DNA of 11,106 nucleotides from JBDRHL01 sp043816955 (GTDB lineage: Bacteria; Planctomycetota; Phycisphaerae; Sedimentisphaerales; CAYZTY01): contig JBDRHL010000165.1 of assembly GCA_043816955.1 (NCBI GenBank), positions 1-11,106 of the forward strand, given 5' to 3'. The notes under the pieces were generated by a model. The model searched no databases and had not been told where the DNA came from. It saw only the letters and a program-made list of their open reading frames with translations. The position numbers and the translations under genes were made by a program. Shown in pieces: positions 1 through 4,933 of the stretch. Within the stretch, counting starts at the first letter, position 1. Every line of letters starts with the position of its first letter.

Positions 1-129
1 CTGCTGGAGTCAGAATGTCATCTCTGGAATGTGGAACGAAATGGATTACAAAAGGGTATCGATTGGCAGTTTACCACTACCGATGCCAGGATTAAACTGA
101 AACGATTGTACCCACAAGCTCAATCTTGA
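1..129 (+). CDS. IS630-family transposase, C-terminal end (partial at window edge)
   Basis: The frame is open from the first base and stops at TGA 127-129, giving 42 residues. The tail carries the combination W..ERN, then IDWQFTT, then DARIKLKRLYP, which I recognise as the C-terminal signature of IS630-family (DDE, Tc1/mariner-like) transposases. The rest of the gene, including the catalytic DDE residues, lies outside the window, so it cannot be said whether the element is intact. The 48 bases to the next gene end (130-177) should contain the element's right terminal inverted repeat and a TA target site. With only one end visible I could not identify either. The next gene ends convergently at 178. 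The call rests on motif memory and not on an alignment. Confidence 0.75.
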   Translation: MLESECHLWNVERNGLQKGIDWQFTTTDARIKLKRLYPQAQS

Positions 130-177
130 CAGACTACTAGAGCTTTATTTGCTGTTGCCAAGTTACTCTGCCAATTT

Positions 178-1143
178 TTAGATTTTGACGATATATTTTG
201 GTTTACCACTAGTAAGGCATGCGGCGATATTTTGTGCAGCTTTGGTTTTAAGTTCAACCAGCGATTCTTGTGAATACCATGCGGCGTGATCAGTTAGTGT
301 AATGTTATCGAGTTTTCTCAGTTCACTGTTGTTATCGAGCGGTTCGGTTTCAAAAACATCCAGACCGGCACAGGCGATTTTCTGATTTTTCAAGGCATCA
401 ATCAAAGCTCTCTGATTGATCACTGGCCCCCTAGAGGTATTAATAATAATAGCCGTTTTTTTCATTAAGTTAAACTGGGCAGAACCAATCAATCCTCGAG
501 TTGAAGAAGATAGCGGCGCGTGTATCGAGATGTAATCAGACTCTTTACAAAGCGTATTCAAATCAACCAGCTCTACTCCTGCTTTCTGGGCTGCATCAGT
601 CGAGACAAATGGATCAGCGATTAATATTCGATTCAAATTAAATCCGGACAATTTCCTGTGAAGACATCTAGCGATCATTCCGTAGCCGACAAAGCCGAAT
701 GTTTTGCCGCATATTCTGAAAACGTGCTGGATACCTGTCAGGTTCCACAGGCCTTTTCTCACAAGACGATCCTTTCGCGAAATCTTGCGAACACAATCCA
801 TAAAAAGTGCAAGCGCATGGTCGGAGACATCTTCCAAGCAATAATCGGGTACGTTTGCAAGGTAAATCTCTTTGGCTTTGAGTGCTGCGGTATCAACGTT
901 ATCATAGCCGACTCCGTACCGAGAAACACACCTGCATTTGTTCATGGCCGCGATGACTTTGCTGGTAATAGGAGCAAGATTAACTATCAATCCATCTATA
1001 TCAGCGACAGCCTTGGCGATTTTGTCTTCGTCATCACTGGATTCGACAATTATTTCGGCACCAACTCTTTCAAGAACAGATTTCTCTTCGTCATAAGCCG
1101 GATAACGGCTGTCAGCGATCAAAACCCTGTATTTTGGCATCAC
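178..1143 (-). CDS. D-2-hydroxyacid dehydrogenase, C-terminal-binding-protein-like
   Basis: This is a cytosolic NAD(P)-dependent dehydrogenase of the D-2-hydroxyacid family (3-phosphoglycerate dehydrogenase/CtBP type), expected to interconvert a 2-keto acid and a D-2-hydroxy acid. The 321 residues match the family length. The nucleotide-binding glycines lie at residues 150-158 (G150, G153, G155). The catalytic triad is visible as R238 in NTSRGP, E267 in FETEP and H286 in DHAAWYS; the His-Ala-Ala-Trp-Tyr-Ser run is typical of the CtBP-like subgroup. The longest frame starts with GTG at 1143-1141, but an ATG follows at once (1140-1138), and an AGGA on the minus strand is better spaced for that ATG, so the real start may be 1140. 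The gene follows the short-chain dehydrogenase by 15 bases and is surely co-transcribed. The substrate is unknown; in this setting a sugar-derived keto acid is a reasonable inference. Confidence 0.9.
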   Translation of the reverse strand: MMPKYRVLIADSRYPAYDEEKSVLERVGAEIIVESSDDEDKIAKAVADIDGLIVNLAPITSKVIAAMNKCRCVSRYGVGYDNVDTAALKAKEIYLANVPDYCLEDVSDHALALFMDCVRKISRKDRLVRKGLWNLTGIQHVFRICGKTFGFVGYGMIARCLHRKLSGFNLNRILIADPFVSTDAAQKAGVELVDLNTLCKESDYISIHAPLSSSTRGLIGSAQFNLMKKTAIIINTSRGPVINQRALIDALKNQKIACAGLDVFETEPLDNNSELRKLDNITLTDHAAWYSQESLVELKTKAAQNIAACLTSGKPKYIVKI

Positions 1144-1158
1144 TTGGATCCTTTCGAG

Positions 1159-1968
1159 CTATATATTGTCACAAAGGTATGCACCATCAACCGGCAAAGT
1201 AATTCCGGAGACAAATCTTGCCCCGTCTGCTGCAAGGAAGATTGCAGGTGCGATCAAATCTTCCGGTTCTCCAAACCTGCCCATGGGTGTATGAGCCAGC
1301 ACATCCTTCCCCCTCTGGGTGAGAGAGCCGTCATCATTTACAAGCAGCTTTTTATTCTGTTCAGCAATAAAGAAACCTGGGGCTATCGCGTTGACCCTTA
1401 TTCTGTATTTGGCAAACTCCTTGGCAGCAGCCATAGTCTGGTTGATTACAGCGGCTTTGGCAGCAGAATATGCCCAAACACCTGAAAGTGGATTAAACCC
1501 CGCCATAGAGGCTATATTAATAATGATGCCGCTTATATTGTTATCAATCCAGTACCTGGCAAGATGCTTTGTCGGCAAAATACAACCTGCCAATAAATTT
1601 AGCTTGAGTACAAACTCAAAGTTTTTTTCCTCAATTTCTACCAAAGGACCTTTGCCCCTGTTGCCACCGGCTCCGTTGAGGAGGATATCGACCTGACCAA
1701 ATTTTTTCACCGACTCCTGAAGGGATTTCGCGATAGAGTCCTCCCGCATCAAATCAGTCTGAACACACGCAACTTTTGGTGTATCACCGCAAGCATTGTG
1801 TATTGCTTGAGCTTTAGCTTCCATCGCTTCGCCGGAGATATCCCAGAGGATTACGTTTGCACCGGCGTTAATATAGCCTTGGGCGATAGCACTGCACAGC
1901 GTACCACCTCCGCCGGTTATAATGGCTGTTTTACCTTTCAGGCCGAATTTGTCTTCCAAGTATGACAT
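1159..1968 (-). CDS. Short-chain dehydrogenase, resembles SDR-type D-fructuronate reductase (mannonate oxidoreductase)
   Basis: This is a classical short-chain dehydrogenase/reductase of 269 residues. The N-terminal cofactor loop TGGGGTLC is at 18-25, NGAG at 98-101 and N124 in the central helix. The catalytic residues are S154, Y167 and K171 (YSAAK). The segment at about 197-237 (PGFFIAEQNKKLL, then LTQRGKDVL, then HTPMGRFGEPEDL) is the part that resembles the SDR-type fructuronate reductases of Bacillus and Thermotoga, which reduce D-fructuronate to D-mannonate in glucuronate catabolism. A related specificity such as gluconate 5-dehydrogenase cannot be excluded. The start is well supported by a perfect AGGAGG on the minus strand (1974-1979), five bases from the ATG. 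The gene lies 42 bases after the TetR gene and 15 before the hydroxyacid dehydrogenase, in one leftward operon. Its presence points to sugar-acid metabolism. Confidence 0.88.
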   Translation of the reverse strand: MSYLEDKFGLKGKTAIITGGGGTLCSAIAQGYINAGANVILWDISGEAMEAKAQAIHNACGDTPKVACVQTDLMREDSIAKSLQESVKKFGQVDILLNGAGGNRGKGPLVEIEEKNFEFVLKLNLLAGCILPTKHLARYWIDNNISGIIINIASMAGFNPLSGVWAYSAAKAAVINQTMAAAKEFAKYRIRVNAIAPGFFIAEQNKKLLVNDDGSLTQRGKDVLAHTPMGRFGEPEDLIAPAIFLAADGARFVSGITLPVDGAYLCDNI

Positions 1969-2010
1969 GATTACCTCCTGTTCTTTATGTGGATTTGCCT
2001 TTTTTCAGTT

Positions 2011-2652
2011 TCACTCGGCCGATTTTCTGAGTTTTTTTATGAGTATACCATGCATAAGCAAGTCCACGACGTGTTTTGCGCGTTTTTCCAGCGATGATTT
2101 TGTCATATTTACCTTTCCTGTGAGTTGGCTGATAGTATACCGGTTGGAAAAGTAAAAAAAGCACAGGCCCAATATGCTCACGAGAAGTTCACGAACGTCA
2201 ATATTGCTGCGGAAGCGTTTTTCGGACTGTCCTTTTTTAATCCCCAGCTCAAGGGCGGTTATTACAGGGGCATCTTGAGTGCTGAGCTTTAGCTTTCGCA
2301 CGGTTCGGCCCTGGTTGAGGTTTTCATAGCATATCAGGCGAACGAAATCAGGATGCTCCTTCAGAAACTGGTGATGTCGGAGCACGATTTTTTCGATGAG
2401 CTTTTCGGCCGGCAGCATCATCGAACTAAGCGGAATATCCAGCGTCAAGAGGTGCTGATACATCTGGTGCAGAGCCTGCTGGTAAAGGCTTTCCTTGCTG
2501 CCGAAATAATGATACAGCATTCGCTTGTTTAAGCCGGCTTTACCACAAATTTCATCCACTGTTGCAGCATCCGGCCCCCGCCGGGCAAAAACATCGATTG
2601 CGGCTTCGAGCAGGCGCTTTCTGCTTTTCTCTGAACTGCGTTTTTTGACCAT
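2011..2652 (-). CDS. TetR/AcrR-family transcriptional regulator
   Basis: The protein is 213 residues long, usual for the family. Residues 11-65 form the N-terminal DNA-binding domain. The helix-turn-helix is at 31-50, with the family-typical A-x-LNKRMLYHYFGSKESLY pattern (recognition helix and the YHYF turn). Residues 70-213 are the ligand-binding and dimerisation half; HPDFVRLICYEN at 100-111 is seen in many TetR proteins, but I cannot name a ligand. The ATG at 2652-2650 is preceded on the minus strand by GGAG about 11 bases away. The gene is divergent from the six-gene operon that starts at 2839 and leads its own operon. The likely role is repression of one or both transcripts through the shared 186-base spacer, with the inducer being a pathway substrate or intermediate. 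That role is inferred from position. Confidence 0.92.
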   Translation of the reverse strand: MVKKRSSEKSRKRLLEAAIDVFARRGPDAATVDEICGKAGLNKRMLYHYFGSKESLYQQALHQMYQHLLTLDIPLSSMMLPAEKLIEKIVLRHHQFLKEHPDFVRLICYENLNQGRTVRKLKLSTQDAPVITALELGIKKGQSEKRFRSNIDVRELLVSILGLCFFYFSNRYTISQLTGKVNMTKSSLEKRAKHVVDLLMHGILIKKLRKSAE

Positions 2653-2753
2653 CTTCAGAGGTTCTCCACGTATTATTTATACCGAATTGTAACTAAAACG
2701 TTATAAAAAGTAAACAAATAAATATTTATACTATACAAATAGTTATTTTTTTA

Positions 2754-2782
2754 TTGACCGCAGTCTCCTATAATCTTATAAT
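2754..2782 (+). promoter_or_regulatory. Sigma-70-type promoter for the rightward operon
   Basis: A TTGACC -35 box (2754-2759) is followed after 17 bases by a consensus TATAAT -10 box (2777-2782). This is near-ideal spacing and predicts a start near 2789 and a leader of about 50 bases before the GTG at 2839. A second TATAAT at 2769-2774 is only 9 bases from the -35 box and is unlikely to be the one used with it. Confidence 0.7.
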
Positions 2783-2827
2783 ACTTATGTCGAACGTGGA
2801 ATCAAGATACGCCAATTTATTTTTTAC

Positions 2828-2832
2828 AGGAG
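2828..2832 (+). promoter_or_regulatory. Ribosome binding site deciding the GTG start of the carbamoyltransferase homologue
   Basis: AGGAG lies six bases before GTG 2839-2841. This fixes a non-ATG start for the first gene of the operon, and no ATG in the same frame near it has an equally good site. Confidence 0.75.
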
Positions 2833-2838
2833 TAAACT

Positions 2839-3843
2839 GTGACAGAATCATTAGCGCCGGGCCCGGCTCCAAAATTGAGTAACAGGCTTCGTGGCAGGCA
2901 GTTACCACACATAGGTATGCTTTCTCGGGAAGAGTTGGTAGAGGTCATTGCCCTTGGAGAGTGGTTCAGGGATAACCGTTACGATACGACCTATGCTGAG
3001 CTACTGAGAGGGCGTGTACAGGCTTTGTTGTTTGTATACGAATCCACAAGAACGCGGATGGGCTTTTCGGCGGCGATGGCGCAACTTGGCGGAACTACAG
3101 AATATCTGGCAGCTAAGGACACTCAGATGGGAAGAGGTGAATCTGTCTCAGATACGGCTCGTGCTCTTGGCCAGTATATTGATGTTCTTTCAGCACGGCT
3201 CTGGACACAGGAGGATATTGAACTGGCCTGTGCGAATATGACAGTTCCCGTTCTCAACGCCTGTACGCCACTGGATCATACCACCCATGTAATTGGTGAG
3301 TTGATGGCTATTAAGCAGGCCAAAGGACGACTCAAAGGACTAAACCTTGTTTATACCGGTATGGCCAGAGGCATATTGCACTCCCTTATCCGAGTTTGTC
3401 CGCTCCTTGGAATTAATCTTACTCTGGCGGTTCCCGAATCGTATGCGGAAACTATTAACAAACAGATTCTGACAGCGGGCAGGGAAAAGGCTCAAAATTT
3501 TAAAACCCGGCTTGAGGTATGTGCCAACCTGAAGGAGGCGGTAGCGGGTGCTGATTTTATTCAAGCCAGTACCCTGATACGCAGTATGCTTGCAGGAGAG
3601 CAGTCACCGGAAGAAAAGAGAGTTGAAGTATCGAAGTGGACAGTTACTAATAAAGTTTTAGGCTGTGCCAAGCTTGATGTGCTATACAGCCATTCCGGCC
3701 CGGCTCATCGAGGTGTTTGTGCCACGGATGAGGTTATGGATGGTCCCAAGTCGATTATCCCGCAGGAAGCAAATAACGCCATATACGCCAAGAAAGCCCT
3801 GCTGGCTCTGGTGGTAAATATAGAAGGGGCAACTGAATTATGA
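2839..3843 (+). CDS. Aspartate/ornithine carbamoyltransferase-fold protein of unknown acceptor
   Basis: The protein is 334 residues, the normal length for the family. It keeps the carbamoyl-phosphate half: S69-T-R-T-R73 followed by an AMAQLGG-type helix, then QMGRGESVSDTAR at 96-108 and R120. The second-domain landmarks are present but altered. The His-Pro-x-Gln motif reads H147-T-T-H150. The GDxNN loop of ornithine carbamoyltransferases reads GMARG at 174-178. The ornithine-binding SMG loop is absent. The HCLP motif reads H285-S-G-P288, though AHRG and TDEV-DGP follow as usual. It is therefore probably a transcarbamylase acting on an acceptor other than ornithine or aspartate, or working in reverse by phosphorolysis of a carbamoylated compound. 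No arginine or pyrimidine biosynthesis genes adjoin it. It starts at GTG behind AGGAG and its stop overlaps the next ATG by four bases, so it is translationally coupled to the oxidoreductase. Confidence 0.85.
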   Translation: MTESLAPGPAPKLSNRLRGRQLPHIGMLSREELVEVIALGEWFRDNRYDTTYAELLRGRVQALLFVYESTRTRMGFSAAMAQLGGTTEYLAAKDTQMGRGESVSDTARALGQYIDVLSARLWTQEDIELACANMTVPVLNACTPLDHTTHVIGELMAIKQAKGRLKGLNLVYTGMARGILHSLIRVCPLLGINLTLAVPESYAETINKQILTAGREKAQNFKTRLEVCANLKEAVAGADFIQASTLIRSMLAGEQSPEEKRVEVSKWTVTNKVLGCAKLDVLYSHSGPAHRGVCATDEVMDGPKSIIPQEANNAIYAKKALLALVVNIEGATEL

Positions 3844-4898
3844 ACAAAGTTCGTATTGGCATTGTCGGTTCAAGGTTTGCAGCCGATTTCCACTGTGATA
3901 GTTACCGCCGAGACGATAGGGCTGAAATTGTTGCAGTTGCAGCCATTGACAATTTGGAAGAAATTTCCAGTAAATGGAGCATACCGCAGACATATAAAGA
4001 TTACAACGATATGTTCAAGCGCGATGATATTGATCTTGTCTCAGTATGTGTCCCAAATTTTCTGCATCATGAAGTGGTGCTTGCTGCTGCAAGAGCTGGC
4101 AAGCATATACTCTGTGAAAAACCGCTCGCTACAACGGTAGAAGCCGCGCAAGAAATGGTTCAAGTATGCAACAAAAAAAGAGTAAAGCTTTTCTACGGTG
4201 AGGATTGGTGCTTTGCTCCGTCTTTGATGAAGATTATTGACCTTATAGGCGAAGGTGCGATTGGAGATGTTCTTTATGTTAAGGCCAAAGAAACCCACAA
4301 TGGAACCCACAGCCCATTTGCCAAAAATGCAAAATATTGTGGAGGCGGTTGCCTCATTCATCTGGCTATTCATCCGATTGGATGGATTCTGCATCTTCTC
4401 AACAAGGAAGGTGAGAACAAAGTTATTGAGGTAGTCGGTAAGACAAATGGTGGCCTTGAAGATAACTATGTTCACAAGAATAATGGAGGAGAAGACTGGG
4501 CTGCAGGACTACTAAAATTTGCCAGCGGCCAGCACGCATTTGTAGAAGGCAACTATATTACTGTGGGTGGTATGGACGATAAGGTGGAGATTTATGGAAG
4601 CGAGGGTCTGATTAAGGCAGATTTGACATTCGGTTCTAACCTGAGTGTATACAGTCGAGGCGGTTACTCTTATTGTATTGAAAAGGCTGATACGACAAAA
4701 GGCTGGACCAAGCCGGCAGTTGACGAGTTTTACAATCTGGGGTACGTCAGGGAAATTGCATATGTGATTGACTGTGTGCTGAATGATGAGAAACCGATTT
4801 ATGGAGCCAGCGGCGAAATGGGACTGACATGCCTGGAGATTATCCAGGCAATGTATGAATCAAGCAGGCAAGCGAAAACTATTAGAGGTTCATGGTAA
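3840..4898 (+). CDS. Gfo/Idh/MocA-family oxidoreductase (first of two)
   Basis: This is a 352-residue cytosolic oxidoreductase. The N-terminal Rossmann domain spans residues 3-120, with a GIVGSRFAADFH loop (7-18) and the EKP motif at 93-95, whose lysine is the usual catalytic residue. The C-terminal alpha/beta domain spans about 121-345. The GGGCLIHLAIHP segment (168-179) keeps the catalytic-position histidine H178, but the usual Asp of GGGxLxDxGxH is H174. The second Gly of the Gly-Ala-Gly turn is Arg12. Family members oxidise or reduce a ring hydroxyl of sugars, sugar acids and inositols with NAD(P); the exact substrate cannot be read from sequence. It shares the ATGA overlap with the upstream gene, and a GGGG stretch ten bases upstream may serve as ribosome site. 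It is clearly related to the second family member at 7695-8888. Confidence 0.9.
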   Translation: MNKVRIGIVGSRFAADFHCDSYRRDDRAEIVAVAAIDNLEEISSKWSIPQTYKDYNDMFKRDDIDLVSVCVPNFLHHEVVLAAARAGKHILCEKPLATTVEAAQEMVQVCNKKRVKLFYGEDWCFAPSLMKIIDLIGEGAIGDVLYVKAKETHNGTHSPFAKNAKYCGGGCLIHLAIHPIGWILHLLNKEGENKVIEVVGKTNGGLEDNYVHKNNGGEDWAAGLLKFASGQHAFVEGNYITVGGMDDKVEIYGSEGLIKADLTFGSNLSVYSRGGYSYCIEKADTTKGWTKPAVDEFYNLGYVREIAYVIDCVLNDEKPIYGASGEMGLTCLEIIQAMYESSRQAKTIRGSW

Positions 4899-4933
4899 AA
4901 ACTAAAAACAATTTGCAAAAAACGTAGGCAATT

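Larger units (their letters stand above)
2653..2838. promoter_or_regulatory. Divergent intergenic control region
   Basis: This A+T-rich 186-base spacer lies between the TetR start and the rightward operon. It contains a 12-base palindrome, ATAAATATTTAT, at 2718-2729. The 7-mer TCCACGT occurs at 2665-2671 and again as its reverse complement at 2794-2800, near the two divergent starts. TetR proteins bind short palindromes in such spacers, so these are candidate operator parts; none is proven. No riboswitch-like structure was seen. The leftward promoter is not obvious: TATAAA-like sequence on the minus strand around 2673-2682 lacks a convincing -35 box. Confidence 0.5.

Noticed and set aside
658..1485. 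Open frame of 275 codons on the plus strand
   Set aside because: It lies antisense across two clear dehydrogenase genes, spans their junction, has no recognisable motif and lacks a good ribosome site.
2769..2774. First TATAAT as the -10 box of the rightward promoter
   Set aside because: It is only 9 bases from the TTGACC box; the second TATAAT at 2777-2782 has the proper 17-base spacing.
2783..2838. Riboswitch or attenuator in the leader of the rightward operon
   Set aside because: The predicted leader is about 50 bases, A+T-rich, with no stable stem or terminator-like hairpin.
2839..3843. Calling this gene ornithine carbamoyltransferase (argF) or aspartate carbamoyltransferase (pyrB)
   Set aside because: The acceptor motifs of both enzymes are altered and no arginine or pyrimidine biosynthesis gene is nearby.
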